A stretch of 21,502 nucleotides of DNA, taken from NCBI GenBank assembly GCA_009996555.1, contig JAACZX010000002.1:1-21502 (forward strand), written 5' to 3'. The stretch is from Chitinophagaceae bacterium. Lineage in GTDB: Bacteria > Bacteroidota > Bacteroidia > Chitinophagales > Chitinophagaceae. The position numbers and the translations under genes are program-made. Below the pieces are notes generated by a model, which searched no databases, had not been told where the DNA came from, and saw nothing but the letters and a program-made list of their open reading frames with translations. Shown piece by piece: positions 14,295 through 20,868 of this stretch (the first letter of the stretch is position 1; the number at the start of each line of letters is the position of its first letter).

Positions 14295-15017
14295 TTACCT
14301 CAACGCATAAACAACACTAACTGAAAACTCAAGTTTTATTTTTTTAAAATTCACCAGGTCGTTGTTCCCGCTTGTCTTATCATTTGTTACTATCGCATTG
14401 GAATAGGAATATTGGTATTGAGCGAACGGGGACAACATGTGAGGTTCGTTTTCTGTTATGGTTACGGCGGAGCCTATTCCTTCTCCAACTGCCTGGGCAA
14501 GGTATTCTGCTTTTTCTTTTGCAGCTTTAATGGCTTTTATTTTCAATTGTCTTTTAAACTGGGTCATATTCGTATGCCACACTTTTACAATCTGGAAATT
14601 GGCGGTGGCATCTTCATTCAGCGTTTCAATTAATTTTTCCATTTTTGAAACATCATTAAACAGAATTTGATACGAAACTCCGGCAAGTAAAGTGGGATCT
14701 TTTTTACTCTTGCGCCACCAGTCATTACTGTTTATTCCTTCCATTGAAGCAATACTGATAGCTGAATCTGCAATGCCAACTGATCTGCAATTTTGAAGAA
14801 ACTCTTTTGTGATGCGTGCTAATTCAACTTTTTCTTCACCCTTTTTCTTGAATTCTTTCAAATCTACCTGTACATAAATTTCATTTGGTACAATTTCCAT
14901 TTCAGCCTGGCCGCTTACACTGATGGTTTTGGGATAAGGATTTGTAAACAGCTGTGTTTGAGATTTAACCGAAGAAGCAAGTAGTAAAACTCCGACAAAG
15001 AAGCATAAATGTTTCAT
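14295..15017 (-). CDS. SIMPL (DUF541) domain exported protein
   Basis: A 240-residue envelope protein. After the signal peptide (MKHLCFFVGVLLLASSVKSQ) comes the SIMPL/DUF541 fold. It opens with the ISVSGQAEMEIVPNEIYVQV block near residue 35. The conserved middle follows with helix FLQNCRSVGIADSAISIASM, and then the AIKAAKEKAEYLAQAVGEGIG block. DUF541 proteins (E. coli YggE, Brucella BP26) are periplasmic and linked to oxidative stress or envelope homeostasis, with no known enzyme activity. The ATG at 15015-15017 is preferred to an in-frame TTG six bases upstream. It is followed at 41 bases by the HxpB-like gene on the same strand, and is divergent from the acyltransferase. Confidence 0.88.
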   Translation of the reverse strand: MKHLCFFVGVLLLASSVKSQTQLFTNPYPKTISVSGQAEMEIVPNEIYVQVDLKEFKKKGEEKVELARITKEFLQNCRSVGIADSAISIASMEGINSNDWWRKSKKDPTLLAGVSYQILFNDVSKMEKLIETLNEDATANFQIVKVWHTNMTQFKRQLKIKAIKAAKEKAEYLAQAVGEGIGSAVTITENEPHMLSPFAQYQYSYSNAIVTNDKTSGNNDLVNFKKIKLEFSVSVVYALR

Positions 15018-15121
15018 GATCAATGATTAAGTGTGAAATAATTTTCGAAAAAATAACTTTTTGAATGTTACCAAAATGTTATCTTGCAGCACCCCAAAGG
15101 GGTTGTCAATCAACTTTAACC

Positions 15122-15892
15122 ATGTCAACTTTCTCTGAACGTATAAAGGGTTTTAACTTATTGCGTCGTGTGGTGTACGGTGTTGTTGGTGTAGCAACTT
15201 ACCCCGGTATTGCGCTCATCAATAAGCTGCAGGTGCACGGTGCTGAGCGGTTAAAAGATTTACCCAAACGCAATGTTCTGTTTGTAAGCAATCACCAGAC
15301 TTATTTTGCTGATGTTATTGCTTTTCTGCATATTTTCTTTGCTGCAAAATGGGGCAAATACAAAGGGTTAGGTATTCCTTATTATCTTCTCAATCCAATT
15401 ACAAGAATTTATTACGTGGCTGCAGCTGAAACCATGAAAGATACATGGCTCACCCGTTTGTTTGCCAGTGCAGGTGCACTAACGGTAAAGCGTACATGGC
15501 GTGCAGAAGGCAAAGAAGTGCAACGTGGGTTAGATCCCGGTGATACACGCAAAATTGCAAGAGCGCTTGATACCAGCTGGGTTATTACTTTTCCGCAAGG
15601 AACCACCAAGCCGTTTGCGCCGGGTCGTAAAGGCACAGCTTATATCATCAAACAAAATCAACCCATTGTAGTACCAATTGTGATCAATGGTTTCTGGCGG
15701 GCGTTTAATAAAAAAGGGTTGAAGTTTAAAAAAAGAGGAAGCATTCTTTCAGTCACCATCAAAGAGCCGATGAATATTGATTACAATGCACCGGTTGACG
15801 AAATTCTTGACCAGGTGATGGATGCAATTGAACAAAGTAAAAAATACATGCTTAAAGGAAAACATCACCTCATGAGCGTGATTGATAAATGA
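15122..15892 (+). CDS. PlsC-like (lyso)phospholipid acyltransferase with variant motifs
   Basis: A 256-residue member of the LPLAT/AGPAT superfamily, which transfers an acyl chain from acyl-ACP or acyl-CoA to a lysolipid at the inner membrane. Residues 17-35 are hydrophobic. Motif I reads SNHQTYFAD, so the catalytic pair is His58 and Asp64 with five residues between them, where the canonical motif has four. Motif III reads TFPQGTTKPF (156-165), where FPEGTRS is usual, so the acidic residue is Gln. PIVVPIVINGFW corresponds to motif IV. The ATG at 15122 is used because codons upstream of it lie in a promoter-like region. A strong terminator follows. The acceptor could be lysophosphatidate or an amino-acid lipid; sequence alone does not decide. 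Confidence 0.82.
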   Translation: MSTFSERIKGFNLLRRVVYGVVGVATYPGIALINKLQVHGAERLKDLPKRNVLFVSNHQTYFADVIAFLHIFFAAKWGKYKGLGIPYYLLNPITRIYYVAAAETMKDTWLTRLFASAGALTVKRTWRAEGKEVQRGLDPGDTRKIARALDTSWVITFPQGTTKPFAPGRKGTAYIIKQNQPIVVPIVINGFWRAFNKKGLKFKKRGSILSVTIKEPMNIDYNAPVDEILDQVMDAIEQSKKYMLKGKHHLMSVIDK

Positions 15893-15912
15893 AATTAGTG
15901 CCTGAGCGCCGG

Positions 15913-15946
15913 AAAAGGATGAGCCACTTCGCTCATCCTTTTTTTT
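15913..15946 (+). terminator. Intrinsic terminator after the acyltransferase gene
   Basis: A 12-bp perfect stem AAAAGGATGAGC/GCTCATCCTTTT (15913-15924 with 15931-15942), loop CACTTC, running into eight T (15939-15946). Confidence 0.92.
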
Positions 15947-15965
15947 GTACTTCTGTTCCCCGTTG

Positions 15966-15995
15966 TTTGTGAGCCTGTAATATTCATTAACTTTA
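15966..15995 (+). promoter_or_regulatory. Candidate promoter of the potassium channel gene
   Basis: TTTG at 15966-15969, an 18-base spacer and TAACTTTA at 15988-15995 (seven of eight bases of TAnnTTTG). The expected start of transcription is about 14 bases before the ATG at 16016. It follows directly on the acyltransferase terminator. Confidence 0.5.
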
Positions 15996-16015
15996 AAACA
16001 GCCAAACCACGCTGC

Positions 16016-16843
16016 ATGTATCACTCAACCGGTAAAAAGGTGCACATCCTGCTCCACCCCGAACTGGGGGAAACCAAATGGGATAAGATCATTAATGCCT
16101 TCATTATTTTTCTGATTATTTCGAATGTGCTTGTTGTGATGCTCGAAACTGTGTCATCACTGCATCAGGAGTATAAAACCTTTTTTTATTATTTCGATCT
16201 TGTTTCTGTTATCATTTTTTCTGTAGAATATGTGTTACGGGTTTGGACCTGTAATCATGATCCGAAATACAGTAACGGGATTTTGGGACGGGTGAAATAT
16301 ATTTTTTCGCTGGAAGGATTGATTGATCTGCTGGCAATACTTCCTTTTTATGTGCATGTTGTAGTGGGGCTCGATCTGCGTATACTGCGCATATTACGGT
16401 TATTGCGTTTTTTGCGTTTGTTCAGGCTTACTGCATATATGAAGTCGGCAAAGATGATCAAGAATGTTTTTGTGAAACGTGCAAGCGATCTAAAGCTGAG
16501 TGTTGTGCTCATTCTCATCCTCATCATCATATCTTCAAGTATTATTTATTTTGCCGAACATGAAGCACAGCCAAACGTTTTTTCCAGCATTCCTGCTACG
16601 CTTTGGTATGCATTGGTTACATTAACAACGGTTGGGTTTGGCGATATGATTCCTGTAACGTTTGTGGGGAAATTAATGACAGGCGTTATTATGCTGAGTG
16701 GTGTGGCTATTTTTGCATTGCCTGCCGGCATTATTACAGCCGGTTTTTTAGAAGAAGTGCAATACATGCGGGGCCGTAAACATGTAAAGTGTCCCGAGTG
16801 TGGTAAAAGTTTCATCCCAGATCATACAGAACACGGGCATTAG
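16016..16843 (+). CDS. Kv-type voltage-gated potassium channel with zinc-ribbon-like tail
   Basis: A 275-residue six-helix inner-membrane channel subunit, expected to form tetramers. S1 is about residues 26-44 and S2 55-76. S3 is about 98-115. S4 carries arginine at every third position (122, 125, 128, 131, 134, 137), a full voltage-sensor ladder. The pore helix and filter are LWYALVTLTTVGFGDMIP, with the potassium signature TVGFGD at 205-210. S6 includes ALPAGIITAGF. The 24-residue tail has CPEC (259-262) and three His (270, 273, 275), which could bind a metal. There is no cyclic-nucleotide or RCK domain. The regulatory-domain protein starts 30 bases downstream on the same strand. The channel call is secure; metal binding is inference. 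Confidence 0.93.
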   Translation: MYHSTGKKVHILLHPELGETKWDKIINAFIIFLIISNVLVVMLETVSSLHQEYKTFFYYFDLVSVIIFSVEYVLRVWTCNHDPKYSNGILGRVKYIFSLEGLIDLLAILPFYVHVVVGLDLRILRILRLLRFLRLFRLTAYMKSAKMIKNVFVKRASDLKLSVVLILILIIISSSIIYFAEHEAQPNVFSSIPATLWYALVTLTTVGFGDMIPVTFVGKLMTGVIMLSGVAIFALPAGIITAGFLEEVQYMRGRKHVKCPECGKSFIPDHTEHGH

Positions 16844-16872
16844 TATGATGTGATGAAAACGATCGTCCGGAT

Positions 16873-18009
16873 ATGAATACTGTATATAAACTTATCATCA
16901 TTTTCCTGTTAGTACAATGCACAGCAGCGGCACAGTCTTTTTATATTAAGGGTGTTGTTACTGATGATGAAACAGGAACTCCGCTTGCAAATGCAAGCAT
17001 CTTCATTAACAGCTCCACAACAGGAACAATTACAAACAGCGCAGGTGAGTTTCAGCTGGGGCCTTTTGCGCCGGGAACGTACGAAGTGGTTGCTTCGTTT
17101 GTGGGCTACGAAAGGCTGTTGTATGTCGCAGATCTTCGTACCACATCTATACGTATCAGCTTCCGGATGAATAAACGGAATGAAGAAATGCGTGAGCTGC
17201 TGATCTTGCCTGAAGAAACAAGAGTGCGTTACCTTGAAATTTTCCGAAAGACGCTGCTGGGCGAAACAAATGCGGCAAGGCGTGCAAAAGTGAAGAACTT
17301 AAGAGATGTGCAGTTTGAAGCTACAGCAAACCGAAATGAACTGGTGGCTTATTGCGATACAACATTGGTAGTTGATAATCCTGAGCTTGGGTATGTTGTT
17401 TATTTCGACCTGGTGGATTTTTATTATAACCGTGCAACCGGGGAATCACGTTTTTTTGGGTACACACGTTTTGTTGACAAGAATGATGAAGGAGAGAATA
17501 AACGCCGTTGGGCAAAGCGAAGACGGGAAACCTACGATGGAAGTTCCATGCACTTTTTCCGCAGCCTCGTGAATCGCCAACTGAAAGAAGAGAAATTTAC
17601 AGTACAGAATATTTACCGCAAAGAAATGAAGCAGGATGGAGTGCCCCCTAAAAATATCACAATTCAAATGGGCAGGAGTAATGCAATTGATATTGCAGTA
17701 CCCGTTACAGAAGATAGCCTTCTGCATCTTTACAGCGATTCAGGATATAAAATATACGAATTGAAAATGGCTGACCGTTTGCGAGTGGTGTATGCAAAAA
17801 ACACTGCTTTAAAACTGGAGGTCACGAAAAACAGAATAATTGGCGGGCAGGTTCGTGATGGCTCTATCTCTGGTCTTCGTCCGTATAAACCTCCCGTTCT
17901 TGTTGATTATCGAGGACGGTTGCTCACACCCATGGCTGCGTATTATGATGGCATCTGGTCGTTTGAACGGTTAGCGAATATGTTGCCGGAGGATTACAAG
18001 CCGGAGTAA
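16873..18009 (+). CDS. Large secreted protein with carboxypeptidase-like regulatory domain
   Basis: A 378-residue exported protein of unknown role. A signal peptide covers about residues 1-20 (MNTVYKLIIIFLLVQCTAAAQ, AAAQ cleavage). Residues 25-100 are a CarboxypepD_reg-like domain: YIKGVVTDDETGTPLANASI, GTITNSAGEFQLG, YEVVASFVGYER. The remaining 275 residues are a conserved-looking domain rich in beta strands, with YVVYFDLVDFYYN and a highly basic KRRWAKRRRETYDGS stretch. This layout is common in Bacteroidota envelope proteins annotated only as carboxypeptidase-like. There is no catalytic zinc motif, so it is not a peptidase. It lies 30 bases after the potassium channel and 50 bases before the GldM-like gene on the same strand. 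Confidence 0.87.
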   Translation: MNTVYKLIIIFLLVQCTAAAQSFYIKGVVTDDETGTPLANASIFINSSTTGTITNSAGEFQLGPFAPGTYEVVASFVGYERLLYVADLRTTSIRISFRMNKRNEEMRELLILPEETRVRYLEIFRKTLLGETNAARRAKVKNLRDVQFEATANRNELVAYCDTTLVVDNPELGYVVYFDLVDFYYNRATGESRFFGYTRFVDKNDEGENKRRWAKRRRETYDGSSMHFFRSLVNRQLKEEKFTVQNIYRKEMKQDGVPPKNITIQMGRSNAIDIAVPVTEDSLLHLYSDSGYKIYELKMADRLRVVYAKNTALKLEVTKNRIIGGQVRDGSISGLRPYKPPVLVDYRGRLLTPMAAYYDGIWSFERLANMLPEDYKPE

Positions 18010-18059
18010 ATGAAAGACAATAATGCTTAGCGGGCTTCGTTTTAGTCCAAATTGTTTTT

Positions 18060-18947
18060 ATGCTTACAGCTTCATTAAAATCATTACAATTTGTTGTATT
18101 TGTAGCGTTTGCTGTAATTGTAAGTATTTCAGGTTGTGTACAGAGTATTAACAACGAAAGTGTTTTGGTGAAAAGTCTGGATATAGGTATAACCGAGAGT
18201 AGCGAAACAATTAAAAGAAGCAATAGTGGAATTTATGAGGCAATAAAAATGAAAGCAGCAGATCCGGTTACAAGTGAACGGGCTATTGCAGTACTTGTTA
18301 AAGCAGATTCTCTCAGAAAGAAAGCAGAAAGAATCAAGAATTTACTATCTGAATACAAAAATAAAATTGCTGCAGATAAGATTGAAATGAACGATGCTGA
18401 TTTAAGTGATATGTTATTTGAGCAAATCAGAAATTATAATAGCGATTTAGTAAATGTAGACTCGCTGTTTCACACTACTGCAATGGCGAACCGGTTAAAG
18501 CTGAATAATATAGAAGCTGCAGGCTTGCATCTGTTTGAAAAAAATCTTTTAGAAGTTGGAGTGTTTTCTCAAAGTGTTTTCATAAACAAATTAATTGCTG
18601 ATGTTGTAATTGATGAAAATACATTATTGAATCAACTTTATGACAGATTGTGGACACAAGGAAAGTGTGTTTTTATATCGCCAATTGTCGGTATAAGCTC
18701 GTCTGTCATCTCCATTAATGATTCTGTAGAGATATTAGCTGGCATCGGACACTTTGAAGCTCCAAGACGTTCTAAAATGATTGTTGATGGCGTAACCGTT
18801 TATCCCGGTGCTAACGGACTCTTTATTTATAAATACAAACCAAAAGGGAAGAGGGGGAAATCAATAATTCCGGTGCAAGTTTTTTATACTGATGCAGACG
18901 GTAACGATGCTGTGACCGAAATGAAACTAACTCTTACTATAAGGTAG
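18060..18947 (+). CDS. GldM-like envelope protein lacking the C-terminal domains
   Basis: A 295-residue protein that reads like the first half of GldM, the inner-membrane periplasmic shaft of the type IX secretion/gliding motor. A hydrophobic segment (11-25) is followed by Cys26 in an SISGC context, which could instead be a lipobox. The region from 36 to 135 is helical, with ITESSETIKRSNSGIYEAI and KADSLRKKAERIKNLLSEY, like GldM domain 1. FINKLIADVVIDENTLLNQLYDRL (174-197) matches the conserved GldM helix. The region 205-295 looks like the GldM beta domain 2: FISPIVGISS, SVEILAGIGHFEA, ANGLFIYKYK, FYTDADGN. GldM itself is about 515 residues; no gldK, gldL or gldN is nearby. The gene seems rich in AT. 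Assignment is from remembered motifs only. Confidence 0.5.
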   Translation: MLTASLKSLQFVVFVAFAVIVSISGCVQSINNESVLVKSLDIGITESSETIKRSNSGIYEAIKMKAADPVTSERAIAVLVKADSLRKKAERIKNLLSEYKNKIAADKIEMNDADLSDMLFEQIRNYNSDLVNVDSLFHTTAMANRLKLNNIEAAGLHLFEKNLLEVGVFSQSVFINKLIADVVIDENTLLNQLYDRLWTQGKCVFISPIVGISSSVISINDSVEILAGIGHFEAPRRSKMIVDGVTVYPGANGLFIYKYKPKGKRGKSIIPVQVFYTDADGNDAVTEMKLTLTIR

Positions 18948-18961
18948 CATTAGTTTATTTC

Positions 18962-19477
18962 TTACCCTTCAGCAAACAACGCTTTCAACTCAGCTGCATC
19001 ATTCGGCTTCATTTTTCCACCAAGGATCAAACGTAATTGCCGGCGGCGTAATGCACCATCAAACAGTTTTTGTTCTTCTTCAGTTTCAGGAATCAACTGC
19101 GGAACAGGTTTGGGCTTGCGGTTAGGATCTAATGCCACAAAAGTGTAGTAGGCTTCGTTGCTTTTATAACGGTATTGCTGCACTGTATCTTCACCCCAAA
19201 CACGCATGTGCACTTCCATTGAGCTGTTAAATGCCCGTGTAACTTTTGCTTCAATATGAACAACATTGCCCAGCTTGATCGGGTTTTCAAACGAAATATT
19301 ATCAACGCTTGCTGTAACAACGGGGGAGTTACAATGTTTGCCTGCTGCTAATGCAGATGCAATATCCATCCAGTACATTAAGCGGCCACCCATAAGGTTA
19401 CCAAACACATTGGTGTCGTTTGGCAGTACCAACTCTGTCATTACAATAAACGATTCTTTTGCTGTTTTGCTGTTCAT
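18962..19477 (-). CDS. Acyl-CoA thioesterase (hotdog fold, YciA/BFIT-like)
   Basis: Hydrolyses acyl-CoA to free acid and CoA in the cytoplasm. The 171-residue protein has the hotdog signature PNDTNVFGNLMGGRLMYWMD (residues about 19-38), whose Asn/Asp region and GG helix start form the active site. DNISFENPIKLGNVVHIEA and AYYTFVALD follow. The C-terminal tail (EEEQKLFDGALRRRQLRL) is the usual helical extension of this subgroup. The GC-rich hairpin repeat lies only three bases before its ATG, so the leader would contain that hairpin. It is convergent with the GldM-like gene, with 14 bases between stops. Chain-length preference is unknown. Confidence 0.9.
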   Translation of the reverse strand: MNSKTAKESFIVMTELVLPNDTNVFGNLMGGRLMYWMDIASALAAGKHCNSPVVTASVDNISFENPIKLGNVVHIEAKVTRAFNSSMEVHMRVWGEDTVQQYRYKSNEAYYTFVALDPNRKPKPVPQLIPETEEEQKLFDGALRRRQLRLILGGKMKPNDAAELKALFAEG

Positions 19478-19480
19478 AAC

Positions 19481-19516
19481 GCCTCTCCCTCGTTCCCTCT
19501 CCGATAGAGAGGGAGG
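19481..19516. repeat. GC-rich hairpin repeat, copy A (minus orientation)
   Basis: TCCCTCTC/GAGAGGGA (19494-19501 with 19507-19514) forms an 8-bp stem with a CGATA loop. On the minus strand it is followed by a purine-rich tail, GAACGAGGGAGAGGC. It is inverted relative to copy B at 19629. I recall similar CCTCCCC-hairpin-plus-GGTTAGG tails as dispersed repeats in Bacteroidota. It sits right before the thioesterase start codon. Confidence 0.65.
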
Positions 19517-19545
19517 TTGAACTTTTAAAATTTTATCAAATTGGT

Positions 19546-19559
19546 GCTGACACGTCAGC
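19546..19559. repeat. Short near-perfect palindrome
   Basis: GCTGAC-AC-GTCAGC (19546-19559). It may be an operator-like site upstream of the thioesterase, or chance. Nothing else supports a role. Confidence 0.3.
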
Positions 19560-19565
19560 TATTGA

Positions 19566-19607
19566 AAAAGCATCTGCATTATTACGGTATAATGTGCAGA
19601 TGCTTTT
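19566..19607 (-). terminator. Terminator after queA, symmetric in both directions
   Basis: AAAAGCATCTGCA (19566-19578) pairs exactly with TGCAGATGCTTTT (19595-19607), and inner TTAT/ATAA pairs extend the stem. Read on the minus strand the stem ends in a run of T, fitting termination of queA transcripts before the thioesterase gene. The flanking A and T runs make it able to act both ways. Confidence 0.85.
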
Positions 19608-19628
19608 AATTTATTCGTTGCCTTTGTT

Positions 19629-19656
19629 CCTCCCCTCCGGGGAGGTTAGGTGGGGC
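19629..19656. repeat. GC-rich hairpin repeat, copy B (plus orientation)
   Basis: CCTCCCC/GGGGAGG (19629-19635 with 19639-19645), loop TCC, followed by the tail TTAGGTGGGGC. It has the same layout as copy A at 19481-19516 in opposite orientation. It ends next to the queA stop codon (19658). Confidence 0.65.
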
Positions 19657-19657
19657 T

Positions 19658-20707
19658 TTAGATCACCAGCATCGCATCTCCATAACTGAAGAAACGGTAC
19701 TTGTCTTTAATTGCTTTTTTGTAAGCTTCCATGGTAAGATCGTAACCGGCAAATGCGCAGGTCATGATCAGCAAACTTGTTTTTGGCAGGTGGAAGTTTG
19801 TTACCAATGAATCAGCAATATTAAAATTGTAAGGAGGATGAATGAAAATATTCGTCCAGCCTTCACTTGGTTTTAATAACTGTTGTGCAGTGAATGATGT
19901 TTCCAGTGCACGCATGGTTGTGGTGCCAATGGAACAGATGCGGTGTTTGCCTTCCTTTGCTTTGTTTACAATTTTGCAGGCAAATTCATCGATCTTATAG
20001 TATTCTGCATCCATTTTATGCTTGCTCAGGTCTTCCACTTCAATTGGGCGGAAAGTGCCTAAACCGGTATGCAGTGTTACTTCTGCAAAACGTACACCCT
20101 GAATTTCCAGGCGCTTGATCAGCTCCTGGCTGAAGTGCATACCTGCAGTGGGCGCAGCAACCGCACCTTCGTGTTTTGCAAACACGGTTTGGTAACGCTC
20201 ACGATCTTCATCATCCGGCTTACGCTTAATGTATTTTGGCAAAGGTGTTTCGCCCATGTTATAAAGCACAGTGCGGAACTCTTCATCAGTACCATCAAAC
20301 AAAAAGCGGATTGTACGACCACGTGAAGTAGTGTTGTCAATTACTTCTGCAACCAGGTCTTCTGCATCGCCAAAGTATAATTTGTTACCTACACGGATCT
20401 TTCTTGCGGGATCAACAATTACATCCCACAAACGATTTTGCTTATTTAACTCACGGAGAAGAAAAACTTCAATTTTAGCACCTGTTTTCTCTTTGCGGCC
20501 ATACATGCGGGCAGGAAATACCTTCGTGTTGTTCACAACAAAAACATCCTTGTCGTCGAAATATTCCATGATGTCACGGAAAGTTCTGTTTTCGATGTTA
20601 CCGGTTTTACGGTTTACCACCATCAAACGGCTGTCTTCACGTTTTTTTGTTGGATTCTGAGCAATGAGGTTAAGGGGTAGATCGAACGTAAACTGTGATA
20701 GCTTCAT
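19658..20707 (-). CDS. queA: S-adenosylmethionine:tRNA ribosyltransferase-isomerase
   Basis: Transfers the ribosyl part of SAM to preQ1 in the anticodon of GUN tRNAs, making epoxyqueuosine, the penultimate step of queuosine synthesis. The 349 residues are of normal length. Family blocks are [20 protein letters not shown] at the N-terminus, [28 protein letters not shown], the strongly conserved [42 protein letters not shown] and [13 protein letters not shown]. The ATG at 20705-20707 gives the standard MKLSxFxFDLP start, but no Shine-Dalgarno is visible. Instead a long hairpin arm ends one base before the ATG, part of a structured leader described separately. It ends against hairpin repeat B and a terminator. 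No other queuosine gene is in the window. Confidence 0.96.
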   Translation of the reverse strand: MKLSQFTFDLPLNLIAQNPTKKREDSRLMVVNRKTGNIENRTFRDIMEYFDDKDVFVVNNTKVFPARMYGRKEKTGAKIEVFLLRELNKQNRLWDVIVDPARKIRVGNKLYFGDAEDLVAEVIDNTTSRGRTIRFLFDGTDEEFRTVLYNMGETPLPKYIKRKPDDEDRERYQTVFAKHEGAVAAPTAGMHFSQELIKRLEIQGVRFAEVTLHTGLGTFRPIEVEDLSKHKMDAEYYKIDEFACKIVNKAKEGKHRICSIGTTTMRALETSFTAQQLLKPSEGWTNIFIHPPYNFNIADSLVTNFHLPKTSLLIMTCAFAGYDLTMEAYKKAIKDKYRFFSYGDAMLVI

Positions 20708-20818
20708 ACTGCGTTTTAGAATTTTCGTAACGGTGCAAACGCAGGACTGAGATGAGTGCTTGGGAGTATCTCTCCAAACCCCGTCTTACGGCACCGGGTT
20801 TGAACCTGTTACTTTTGA
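20708..20818 (-). promoter_or_regulatory. Structured queA 5' leader, candidate cis-regulatory RNA
   Basis: From the -7 box to the ATG there are about 110 bases without an ORF of note. In transcript order: stem P1, CAAACCC (20796-20802) with GGGTTTG (20775-20781), with a small inner CGT/ACG stem. Next is a short GGAG/CTCC stem (20763-20775). Stem P3 follows, CTGCGTTT (20737-20744) with AAACGCAG (20709-20716), ending one base before the start codon. The P1 loop holds GGTGC (20791-20795) and the P3 loop holds GCACC (20732-20736), so the loops can kiss; counting the adjoining pair, CGGTGC/GCACCG is six bases. I do not recognise a known preQ1 riboswitch pattern. Confidence 0.5.
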
Positions 20819-20824
20819 TGGCTG

Positions 20825-20832
20825 CAAAGGTA
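20825..20832 (-). promoter_or_regulatory. -7 box (TACCTTTG) of queA
   Basis: A perfect TAnnTTTG on the minus strand, in the gap between the ABC ATPase stop and queA. No TTG is seen at the standard distance, only a TTTTC. It implies a leader of about 110 nt. Confidence 0.5.
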
Positions 20833-20868
20833 AGGGAAATGGCTGAAAACCGGAGAAACTTATGCACA

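Noticed and set aside
20775..20810. GGTTTGAACC/GGTTCAAACC near queA looks like a tRNA T-loop.
   Set aside because: No acceptor stem, D-arm or anticodon arm can be placed around it on either strand; the bases are better used in the leader stem P1.
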